Shown: positions 36,550-49,498 of the stretch, piece by piece
How positions within the stretch are numbered: position 1 is the stretch's first letter
How the letters are laid out: each line of letters opens with the position of its first letter
NCBI GenBank assembly: GCA_037074765.1
Contig: JBAMDO010000382.1
Span: 1 to 64,000 of the forward strand
DNA: 64,000 nt
Direction of reading: 5' to 3'
Origin: Mansonella perstans
Lineage: Eukaryota; Nematoda; Chromadorea; Rhabditida; Onchocercidae
Translations under genes and position numbers: made by a program
The notes under the pieces: model-generated
What the model was told of the DNA's origin: nothing
The model's input: the letters and a program-made list of their open reading frames with translations, nothing else
Database searches by the model: none

Positions 36550-36980
36550 AAAATGATATTTTTTTTGCAACAAAATTTCAACAAAAAGTTGGCGCAATAA
36601 AAATTGGTGAAAAAACTTTGAAGCATTTTATCCATGGAATAAATTGTTGTTACAGTGAAATTTGAATCTTCATCATTTGTACAACAATTATTTCTATTTT
36701 ATTCTCGATAACTATGCGCAAAGTGAGTAAATAGAGTAAATGAACTAATTTGTATGAGGCAAAAGCAAAAGGTATGCATGCAGTAAGTGATAATTGTATC
36801 CAATACGCACGCAATACAATAATGTCAAGTAATACTGTATCCATTTACGCATACAGTAATGTCAAGTAATACTGTGCCCGTTTATGCACAAAGTAATATT
36901 AAGCAATAACTGTATCCATTTAAATAAACAGACTAATAACAGAGAGTAAAACCATTAACTGCATTAAATGGTATTTTCTG

Positions 36981-37012
36981 AGTGATCTAATATGATAGTA
37001 TCATATTAGTGA
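36981..37012. repeat. Palindrome present in both duplication units
   Basis: CTAATATGATA, G, TATCATATTAG is a perfect 11-bp-arm inverted repeat (about 36987-37009, and again about 38490-38512). A nearby TGATCTAAT/ATTAGATCA pair extends the symmetry. Confidence 0.5.
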
Positions 37013-37352
37013 TCTAATAAGAAGATCTATACGAACGAAAATGTAATTGAATAATTGTGACAAAGATTTAAATTTGAAGAGTTTATTAGATCTATCACAT
37101 TAGATCACTCATTAAATCTGAATATGAATAAGGAAGTTATTTGGGCATAGATATTGACTGTACCATTCAGTTCAGGCATTGATGAAACACTGATAAAACG
37201 GATCACTGATGAAATGAAATGAAAAAAATAGTGATTCATAGATCATTGTGAATCTTTTTTTGTTTCCTTATCCAAACTATCCAGACTTCCTCAACAATTA
37301 CTTCTAATTAAAACTTAATCTTGATTTTTGCTCCCTCTCATTTACATTTAAT

Positions 37353-37409
37353 TTGCATATGCAAGTTTTGTGCGAGAAAAGTTTTGCATATTCTAGTAGG
37401 GTATAAAAG
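37353..37409 (+). promoter_or_regulatory. Promoter copy 1: palindromic element and TATA box
   Basis: TTGCATATGCAA (37353-37364) is a perfect 12-bp palindrome resembling a POU/octamer-type site, and TATAAAAG lies at 37402-37409. The same pair precedes the intact PDZ gene, so this copy would drive the chimeric frame. Confidence 0.5.
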
Positions 37410-37504
37410 AGATTGTAAAAGAAAAGATGAATCATTTGACTAAGTTGTGACATATCGGAAGCAACTGCAACTTGCTGGCGAAGGAAGTATCAGTTGTGAT
37501 ACCG

Positions 37505-38088
37505 ATGGAGGAAGGTGATCTGCTTGGGGCAGTTCCTAATGATAAGCTTGTCATTGTTAAGATTCAGCCAGGGACACTTGCAGATGGACATCTATTCAGC
37601 CAGGGACACTTGCAGATGGACATCAGAAAAATAACTCTTTCTAATAGGATTAGTCGAAGATTAATGCAATTGGATGGGAGTGCTATTGGACCGTTACGTC
37701 GTAGTCGAAGTGAGCCGCAATTACGTGACGCTGAAGGACGTTTACAACGACGAACAGTTGCTGGTACTATCAGAAGAAGAGTGTCAATGAGAAGATCTGT
37801 GTTTAGAATTAGTGTCAACTCACTAACTGCAGCTTCGTTGCAACAGAATGAACATAATAATGATGACGCATTGAGGTAAGTATTATTGTTTTGTTTTGTA
37901 AATTTGGAACATAAGACAGTATCAAAATAATTATTTAAATGTGTTAAGTTAAAAAAAAAGTTTGAAATCTTACTGTGCTGCAGTCTTACTGTATCTTACT
38001 GTATTACAGTCTTACTGTACTACAGTATCAATTTACAATATTTAAGCATTGAAATTCATAATGAAATTATTTTTTTTTCAGAGAATGA
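37505..38088 (+). CDS. Chimeric ORF: partial PDZ N terminus fused to arginine-rich domain
   Basis: Exons 37505-37875 and 38082-38088 give 125 residues. Residues 1-30 repeat the PDZ gene start from its second Met ([29 protein letters not shown]). Residues about 31-46 come from a 31-base filler duplication read in a new frame. The rest is the arginine-rich domain from NRISRRLMQL to the seven-base last exon. Compared with the intact PDZ gene, the first ATG is CTG (37475-37477), so translation would start at the internal ATG 37505. The PDZ exon 1 donor is deleted, and the frame runs straight through the junction. It has its own TATA box 96 bases upstream. It could be a new fusion gene or an untranslated by-product of duplication; transcription is unknown. 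Confidence 0.45.
37562..37624 (+). repeat. 31-base duplication at the unit 1 breakpoint
   Basis: ATTCAGCCAGGGACACTTGC and the next 11 bases occur at 37562-37592 and again at 37594-37624. In unit 2 the second copy is absent and the splice donor region stands in its place. Confidence 0.85.
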
Positions 38089-38854
38089 AAAATGATATTT
38101 TTTTTGCAACAAAATTTCAACAAAAAGTTGGCGCAATAAAAATTGGTGAAAAAACTTTGAAGCATTTTATCCATGGAATAAATTGTTGTTACAGTGAAAT
38201 TTGAATATTCATCATTTGTACAACAATTATTTCTGCTTTATTCTTGATAACTATGCGCAAAGTGAGTAAATAAAGTAAATGAACTAATTTGTATGAGGCA
38301 AAAGCAAAAGGTATGCTTGCAGTAAGTAATAATTGTATCCAATACGCACGCAATACAATAATGTCAAGTAATACTGTGCCCGTTTACGCACAAAGTAATG
38401 TTAAGCAATAACTGTATCCATTTAAATAAACAGACTAATAACAGAGAGTAAAACCATTAACTGCATCAAATGGTATTTTCTGAGTGATCTAATATGATAG
38501 TATCATATTAGTGATCTAATAAGAAGATCTATACGAAAGAAAATATAATTGAATAATTGTGACAAAGATTTAAATTTGAAGAGTTTATTAGATCTATCAC
38601 ATTAGATCACTCATTAAATCTGAATATGAATAAGGAAGTTATTTAGGCATAGATATTGACTGTACCATTCAGTTCAGGCATTGATGAAACACTGATAAAA
38701 CGGATCACTGATGAAATGAAATGAAAAAAATAGTGATTCATAGATCATTGTGAATCTTTTTTTGTTTCCTTATCCAAACTATCCAGACTTCCTCAACAAT
38801 TACTCCTAATTAAAATTTAATCTTGATTTTTGCTCCCTCTCATTTACATTTAAT

Positions 38855-38911
38855 TTGCATATGCAAGTTTTGTGCGAGGAAAGTTTTGCATATTCTAGTA
38901 GGGTATAAAAG
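38855..38911 (+). promoter_or_regulatory. Promoter copy 2 of the PDZ gene
   Basis: Palindrome TTGCATATGCAA (38855-38866) and TATAAAAG (38904-38911), 66 bases before the ATG at 38977. A clear TATA box this close to a start is unusual compared with the other genes in the window, which show candidate trans-splice acceptors instead. Confidence 0.5.
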
Positions 38912-38976
38912 AGATTGTAAAAGAAAAGGTGAATCATTTGACTAAGTTGTAACATATCGGAAGCAACTGTAACTTG

Positions 38977-40090
38977 ATGGCGAAGGAAGTATCAGTTGTG
39001 ATACCGATGGAGGAAGGTGATCCGCTTGGGGCAGTTCCTAATGATAAGCTTGTCATTGTTAAGATTCAGCCAGGGACACTTGCAGATGGACATCTTAAGG
39101 TTTCTTTAAAGGTTTACTGGAAAAATAACTCTTTCTTTTAGTGCTTTCTAAATTATCATTTTGTTAATTATCATATTCAGATTGGTGACCAAGTGCTGAA
39201 GCTAAATAATACTGCTGTTCAAGACTGCGATCATTTCTTTCGCTTACTTCGTTTTGCACCTCCGTGTGCTACAATAACGGTAGTGCGAGATGAAAAGAAA
39301 GCAGCAGAACTTGAGGCTAAAGTACTCATACCACCCGATCGAGCTAAATTAATCATTCGTCGTGATGGATATATTTATTTTGTATATTTTATCTACTCGT
39401 TGTATTTTAATAAATTATCAAAATTTGTTTTTTGTTTTATTAAGAACTTCAAGATGACTAAAATTACTACAATTTAAAGTTGATTAAACTTGAATGGCTA
39501 CCTGGTGGTCCGAAACTTGGTCTTGGCATCAAACACTATCAAAATCGTGTACTGGTTTCACGATGTGATCCCGGTTCACTGGCAGCACAACAGCTTCAAG
39601 TTGGTGATCATTTGATCGATATCGATGGTCATCCAGTTACCGACAAAGATGTATGCCGTGAGCTGCTCCTGAAGAGTCTTCAGACAAATCATTTCGTTAC
39701 AACCGTTGTAGAACGTCCGGAAACAATGGAAGCTAGACATTGGGTACAAAGTGCGCTGAAAGCTTCAGCCGCTCAAGCTCCATCGGTTGCAATGAATAGC
39801 GATGTACGCGCTATTGCGGCTCGAGAACGGCAAAAATTGCAGAAAAACGTTCTGGTACATTCCGCATATCATATCATTGAAGTTCCCACACTTTCATATG
39901 TGTCGCAAAAGTTGAACTATTCCGACCTGTTTTTTTAATTTTTGAAATTTTAATAATTTAGCCAAAGAAAAGTTGTTTACGGACCGCCGGTGCAGCAGTA
40001 AAACGTGTAAATATCGTGGAAGGTAAAGCAGTGGAATTCATAATTGCTAGTGATAATGAAGGAAAAAGTCTTCGTCACGTTCGTAAATAA
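38977..40090 (+). CDS. Two-module PDZ-domain protein
   Basis: Small cytoplasmic-type protein with two PDZ-like folds and no signal peptide or membrane segment. Exons 38977-39099, 39181-39381, 39480-39854 and 39962-40090 give 275 residues. The first module covers residues about 10-85: [15 protein letters not shown], then [13 protein letters not shown] and ATITVVRD. The second covers about 115-190: [39 protein letters not shown] and [15 protein letters not shown] and the GDxLxxIDG loops are the ligand-groove hallmarks. A basic C-terminal exon ([21 protein letters not shown]) ends SLRHVRK. The third exon's acceptor TTTAAAG is weak, and its donor could be 39848 or 39854. It resembles nematode-specific small PDZ proteins; the ligand is unknown. 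AATAAA lies at 40190. Confidence 0.8.
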
Positions 40091-40189
40091 TTAATGCATA
40101 ATTAATGATACGTGATACATGACACATGATGCAAATGCCAATACAATCCAAGTATCACTACTGTTACTGATATGATAATCTGCACTAGG

Positions 40190-40195
40190 AATAAA
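40190..40195 (+). terminator. Poly(A) signal of the PDZ gene
   Basis: AATAAA, 100 bases after the stop codon. Confidence 0.55.
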
Positions 40196-40541
40196 ATTTA
40201 AATTTCGTATTAATTTCTTATTAATATGCCAATTGGGCATTCAAGATATTTTTTTCCATTTTATATTGACTGTGTTACGGAGATGAACAGATGAGGTAAA
40301 GTGAGGTTTAATTTAATTTCTACCACATTTAATTTATCATAAAATTTAAAATTAATAAAATTGAAATTGGCCATCATTCTATTAAAAGAATTTTCCATAC
40401 ATTAAAAATCAAATTGCATATTTGAATTTTAATTTCTTGAATGAATAGTTTATAAAAAACTAGCATTCAATTAACATCCTTCCTGTTTTAAAATCATAAC
40501 ATACAATAACCTACACAGTAAGAAGTGGTAAACACGAAGAA

Positions 40542-40882
40542 AGTTAACATTTTCAAATTCGATCTCAGTTTGTCGTTTTCAAATCTGACTTGACACCACA
40601 GTTAACATTTCCAAATACGTGCTCAGTCTGACGTCTTCAAATCCAGCTTGGTACTACGTCAGTTAATATTTTCAAAATACGTTCTCAATTTCACGTCTTC
40701 AATCTGACTTGGCACCACGTCAGTTAATATTTCCAAATATCTTCTCAGTTTGACGTTTTCAAGTCTGACTTGCCACTACGTCAGTTAACATTTTCAAATC
40801 CGACATTAGTTTGACGTTTTCAAATCTGATTTGGCACCACGTCACTTAACATTTTCAGATCCAGCTTTGCATCACGTCAAAG
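40542..40882. repeat. Minisatellite A, about 61-bp unit
   Basis: About 5.6 diverged copies of a unit with the core GTTAAYATTTTCAAAT, then CTCAGTTTGACGTYTTCAA, then CTGACTTGGCACCACGTCA. Copies begin near 40542, 40601, 40662, 40723, 40784 and 40845. Confidence 0.85.
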
Positions 40883-41322
40883 ATATTCGTGAAAAATACG
40901 TGAAATAGATTGTAGTAATAAGGTTAATTTAATTTGATCTTTTATTGATATTAGTCATTTATTAGAATGAACGTGATCATTGTAACGTGAAATAACTGTA
41001 TCCAATAGCATTGTTATAACTTTCTTGACAAATGACGCACAATTACGAGTAACGTTAGTTATCCGCTTAGCAGTTGATGTGCTACTAATAATATTAGATG
41101 TGTATAGAAACGTGGATTGATCTTCACAGAAAGATGGCTTTTCTCCCGAATGTACTTGTAAAATTCTCCATTGGTAATATTACGATTTCTTTATAATTTG
41201 TTCAGGTTAAAATCGATAATAAGTTAGGAATAGAAGTACAAGTTCAGTAATATTTTGAATTCGGCATAATTACATAAATACTTAATTAAAGATTTTAATT
41301 AGGAAACAATCATTTTTTGTCA

Positions 41323-42785
41323 ATATCAATCATTTTGAGAACCCGGCAATCCAGTTTCATTTTCTGCCAATATCAATTATTTTGAGAATCCGGCAGTCCA
41401 GTTTCATTTTCTGCTAATATTAATGATTCCAAAAACCCCGCAATCTAGTTTCATTCTGCTAATATCAATCATTTTGAGAATCCGGCCAGTTCATTTTCTG
41501 CTAATATCAATCATTCCGAGAATCCGGCAATCCAGTTTCATTTTTTGCCAATATCAATCATTTTGGGAACGCGGCAATCTAGTTTCATTTTCTGCTGATA
41601 TCAATCATTCCAATAATTCAGCAGTCCAGTTTCATTTTCTGCTAATATCAATCATTTTCAGAATCCGGCAGTCCAGTTTCATTTTCTGCCAATATCAATT
41701 ATTTTGAGAATCCGGCAGTCCAGTTTCATTTTCTGCCAATATCAATTATTTTGAGAATCCGGCAATCCAGTTTCATTTTCTGCTAATATCAATCACTCCA
41801 AGAACCTCGTAATCTAGTTTCATTCTGATAATATCAATCATATCGAGAATCCGGCAGTCCAGTTTCATTTTCTGCTAATATTAATGATTCCAAAAACCCC
41901 GCAATCTAGTTTCATTCTGCTAATATCAATTATTTTGAGAATCCGGCAATCCAGTTTCATTTTCTGCTAATATCAATCATACCGAGGATCCGGCAATCTA
42001 GTTTCATTTCCTGCCAATATCAATTATTTTGAGAATCCGGCAGTCCAGTTTCATTTTCTGCTAATATTAATGATTCCAAAAACCCCGCAATCTAGTTTCA
42101 TTCTGCTAATATCAATCATTTTGAGAATCCGGCCAGTTCATTTCTGCTAATATCAATCATTCCGAGAATCCGGCAATCCAGTTTCATTTTTTGCCAATAT
42201 CAATCATTTTAAGAACCCGGCAATCCAGTTTCATTTTCTGCCAATATCAATTATTTTGAGAATCCGGCAGTCCAGTTTCATTTTCTGCTAATATTAATGA
42301 TTCCAAAAACCCCGCAATCTAGTTTCATTCTGCTAATATCAATCATTTTGAGAATCCGGCCAGTTCATTTTCTGCTAATATCAATCATCCCGAGAATCCG
42401 GCAATCCAGTTTCATTTTTTGCCAATATCAATCATTTTGGGAACGCGGCAATCTAGTTTCATTTTCTGCTGATATCAATCATTCCAATAATTCAGCAGTC
42501 CAGTTTCATTTTCTGCTGATATCAATCATTCCAAGAACCTCGTAATCTAGTTTCATTCTGCTAATATCAATCATACCGAGAATCCGGCAGTCCAGTTTCA
42601 TTTTCTGCCAATATCAATTATTTTGAGAATCCGGCAATCCAGTTTCATTTTCTGCTGATATCAATCATTCCAAGAACCTCGTAATCTAGTTTCATTCTGC
42701 TAATATCAATCATTCCGAGAATCCGGCCAGTTTCGTTTTCTGCTAATATCAGTCATTCCGAGAATTCGGCAATCGAGTTTAAATC
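41323..42785. repeat. Minisatellite B, about 47-bp unit, about 31 copies
   Basis: The unit is CCAGTTTCATTTTCTGCTAA, then TATCAATCATTTTGAGAATC, then CGGCAAT, with length variants of about 41-48 bp. A distinctive sub-block (TAATGATTCCAAAAACCCCG) recurs near 41422, 41884, 42069 and 42297, and a segment near 41418-41640 is repeated almost exactly near 42292-42514. Longer blocks have therefore been duplicated on top of the simple array. ORFs in it are repeat translations. Confidence 0.9.
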
Positions 42786-42888
42786 GAAAGAGCCATCTCC
42801 ATAGTTGGCCGAAATCTCTGTAAAAAAAAAAGCAACTGTGAAATTGTTTGTATGAAATTTTAGTGTAGGAAACAGTACAACCTGAAAG

Positions 42889-43447
42889 TCAACGCTTTCG
42901 TAATTCATTCAAAGCCATATGCAATCGAAGTTTCTGATTTTCAACCTGACACTTACATGGACATGATTTTAGATGCTGTAGTTTAGATACAGCAAATCAT
43001 TTATGTTATTAGAACCTTCAGACAAATACTGAATGCATTGTCATCAATTCGGTGAATAATTTGATCCATTTTAAAAACTTTGGAAATTTCACTCGATTTT
43101 GTAACTTACATCTCCTACCAAAATAATGTGGGGATACTGTAATTTAGATACTATAAATCAGTTATGTGATCAGAACTTCAGACAAATAATGAATGCATTA
43201 TCATCAATTTGGTAATATAATTTGCTCCATTTTAAAAACTTTGAAGCTTCAATCTTCTACTGGAAGATGGAAAGAAAATATGTGTGAAATTGATGACCTT
43301 ATTTTCGCCAATATTTAGGGACTTCGTATCACCGATGATAAGTGTCACGTTACGACGATTTTGAATTTCCGGCACAATCTGTATCTCCAATTTCATCGGT
43401 TTACCCAGCTCTTTGGTGAAAAAATGTGTTAATGCTTTATCAACCAT
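42889..43447 (-). CDS. Two-exon ORF, unidentified (possibly partial)
   Basis: On the minus strand, exon 43447-43298 starts at ATG directly after an acceptor TTCATTTTAG and reads MVDKALTHFFTKELGKPMKL, then EIQIVPEIQNRRNVTLIIGD. Its donor is AAG|GTCATC. Exon 42975-42889, after acceptor AAACTACAG, reads HLKSCPCKCQVENQKL, RLHMALNELRKR, stop. The join is in phase and gives 78 residues with a Cys-Pro-Cys cluster followed by a basic, coiled-coil-like tail. No family is recognised. Because the ATG abuts an acceptor, it may be the 3' part of a longer gene with exons at higher coordinates that I could not find. Confidence 0.45.
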
Positions 43448-43619
43448 CTAAAATGAAGCTAAAGCCAAGTGTCAATTCATATAGTATTACTCCACAAAAT
43501 ACTTTTGCAGAAGCTTTAAAGTGCAATGGAAATTTGTAAGCAGAACAGCAAACTGTTAAATAGTAAATAGCCAAAATCGATATTCATAAATACCTATAAT
43601 TATTTAAAACTAACTTCAG

Positions 43620-43822
43620 GTATAATTGCCAAATCAGAATTTTATGCATTTTGTAGTTTGTGCAGATCAGGCGCTGAAATTTGTTGCATAGTTGCAAACA
43701 ACCAAGCACTTGAGAAAATGAAACGAACTGAAAATGCATTGGAAAATCGGTGGAAACTTTTACGAGAAAAAAAAGGTTGTCACTCTGAACTTGACGCTTT
43801 TGAAAAAATTCGAACTTTTTAA
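43620..43822 (+). other. Orphan exon-like ORF
   Basis: After an acceptor AACTTCAG, 66 codons stay open to a stop at 43820-43822: FYAFCSLCRSGAEICCIV, ALEKMKRTENALENRWKLL. The composition (Glu, Lys, Ala, Leu) looks more protein-like than the reverse frame. No start codon near its 5' end and no partner exon were found. Confidence 0.25.
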
Positions 43823-43829
43823 TTAATTT

Positions 43830-47117
<3,288 letters not shown>

Positions 47118-47224
47118 TTGGACATTTATATAACCAACAATTTAATTATTTAGGTCGCATCGGCAATTTTGATTTCTTCAAAATACGACCCCATACCGAC
47201 TCTATCTACTATCTAGGCCTCTGA
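47118..47224 (+). other. Orphan terminal-exon candidate
   Basis: After an acceptor TTTTATGCAG the frame reads GHLYNQQFNYLGRIGNFDFF, then KIRPHTDSIYYLGL and a stop (35 residues, entered in phase 2). It is a GC-richer island in AT-rich DNA. The minus strand of the same island also has a short open frame (MGSYFEEIKIADAT), so the strand is not certain. No other exon of this gene was found. Confidence 0.25.
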
Positions 47225-47346
47225 TTATACAGCCACTGTTAGAGCCATGAAATTTATGGAGGTTAAATCAATATTAATATATAGGAGAGTTTTTTTCTTT
47301 AAGATATCTTGATTGTTAAACTGTTTATTTTCTGATGATAGCGTTA

Positions 47347-47484
<138 letters not shown>

Positions 47485-47924
47485 ATGATGATAACGATAA
47501 TGATAATGATTGATGGTGATGAATGATAGAATGATATCGTCTAGATCATTTCTATGAAAGCGACCCCAGAAAATATAAAATCGAATTTGTGTTCGAAATG
47601 AAAAAAAATGCACGTTGAATCTAGAATTGTAATGTTTTAAAATTTGAGAGAATTTTTTTATCTTTTTAAAAACTTCTTTAAACGATTTCCATTTCAGTAT
47701 TTCCATACGTTGTTTTACCTTCTCTTTATTTCATTTCGTGATAACAATTTTAAATTTATGTATTACTGATAGCAATGCTTTGCATATATCGTTATGCATG
47801 CAAGAAGCAACTTGCAGTTTTTTGTTATTTGCAATTAGCAATATTGCAGATTGATCATAGCTTGCACTTTTGTACTGCTATTTTGTATATGTTTATATAC
47901 ATGCATTAATCATTAGCCTCCGCT

Positions 47925-48060
47925 TTTGTGTACGTTTGTATTAATCATTAACCGTGTATTAATGACATCAAATATTTCATGAAACATTGACCGTGTATTA
48001 CACGTGTATTAATCATTAACCCACGCTTTTGTACACGTGTATTAATCATTAGCCTATTCA
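47925..48060. repeat. Degenerate repeat with ATTAATCATTA core
   Basis: GTATTAATCATTARCC and CGCTTTTGTRYACGT recur two to four times. ATGACATCAAATATTTCATG occurs here and again near 48207. Confidence 0.55.
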
Positions 48061-48311
48061 TGTTGAACATTATCATGATGCTGTTGCAGTTCCTACAATA
48101 GAAATGCTCCTGTTACTATCACTACTAGAATGACTGTTTATCATCAATTATTTCTTATTAAGCAACTATTGCATTTCGAATTCGAAATCCTGATTAATGT
48201 TGCAATGACATCAAATATTTCATGAAACATTTTTCAATTACTGCAGTATGCGGAATGTTTGCTTAACGCTCTCGCATCAGTGTGTTTTTACAACCATCAT
48301 TACTGGATTTG

Positions 48312-48505
48312 GTCAGTGATCTTATCAATGTCTTTTTATAAATACTGTTGTCATTAATGAGCTTGATAAACAACCTTACCAGTGTCTTCTTACGAATATT
48401 ACTTTCATTACTGAACTTGCTAAACGGTCTTATCAGTACTGGACTTGATGAACAATCTTATCAGTGTCTCCTCACAAATATTATTATCATTAGTGGATTT
48501 AATCA
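48312..48505. repeat. Degenerate tandem repeat, about 70-80 bp
   Basis: Three diverged copies built of CTTATCAGTGTCT, TATTRYTRTCATTA and GGACTTGATGAACAA-like pieces. Confidence 0.5.
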
Positions 48506-49371
48506 ATTTCAAACCTTTACCCTATTCATTACTATATGAGATTTGTTAATGAGCGATAACAATTTTGATTGAAAAGAATGAAGGACAAAGAAAATTCTAA
48601 TAATATTTGAAGAATAAATGATAAGATGTGGCAACTAATGACATTTATTGATGACATAAGGTAATAGTTAAAGTTGCTTTTCTTTTATATGTATATAAAT
48701 TTTTAGCAGCGTGAGAAGAAATCATTTTATTTAAATCAATAAAATTTTAGATTGAAAATTATACACTATCATATATGATGCCGGAATGCATTCATAGAGA
48801 TTAATCCGGTTCTAAGTAAACGAAATACCTCAAATATAAAGCAAATCATGTCTGATACAACATTATACTGCAATTCATAATACAGTTTTGGATTTCATTT
48901 CATTCCAATTTGTAATCGATCGATTAAAATCAAGTAGATAATTATTGAGGAATCGTAACCGGAAACTAAAGCTAAAATATCTTAGGAGGACAAGAACTTA
49001 TACGTTCATCAGTAATTACTACTTTGAACCATTGTTAAATGCCTTATTTCAGAATTATCCTTCTATCAGATCTCACTAATTATTGCCTAATGTTTATCTA
49101 CTACAGGTTAAAAGTTTTCGATTTATAAATGTCCTTAGAAGAAAGTTCTCATGTGTCATTGCTCCTATTAACAATTAGTATTTAACATTTTCGAATTTTT
49201 CAACTCCTACAATATTGTAACAAATATTTCTTTGAACACTGAGAAATACTTGTCAGTGTTTTTTTCCCCATTAACTATTATGTTTTTAAAATTTTAATTT
49301 AATATATTTTGTTCTTGCAATGATAATTATATAGTTATTATCACCATAGCAACAAATGACAAATTAATGAT

Positions 49372-49498
49372 GATGGTATTATCATTACTATTACCCGTTC
49401 ATATTGATGGTACTATCATTACCCGTTACCCATACCATATTGATGGCACTATCATTACCCGTTATTTGTACCATATTGTTACCGTAATCACCTACCAT
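49372..49498. repeat. Tandem repeat, about 36 bp
   Basis: CATATTGATGGTACTATCAT followed by TACCCGTTA occurs about three times in a row. Confidence 0.6.

Larger units (their letters stand above)
36101..39136 (+). repeat. Two-copy 1.5-kb tandem duplication
   Basis: Unit 1 (36101-37642) and unit 2 (37642-39136) are nearly identical by eye. Each runs from the middle of the arginine-rich exon, through its last exon and 3' region, through a TATA-containing promoter, to the start of the PDZ gene. Differences: unit 1 carries an extra piece of about 50 bp near 36837-36890; its PDZ start codon is CTG instead of ATG; and its end has a 31-base duplication in place of the exon 1 donor. Unit 2 leads into the intact PDZ gene. 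Confidence 0.9.

Noticed and set aside
41423..42545. Two similar ORFs of 82-94 codons
   Set aside because: They are translations of minisatellite B; their similarity reflects the repeat structure.
41323..42785. CRISPR-like array
   Set aside because: The repeats are contiguous with no unique spacers, and the genome is eukaryotic.
42889..43447. p53-family assignment of the two-exon ORF
   Set aside because: The resemblance is short and the zinc ligands and other motifs of that domain are not visible.
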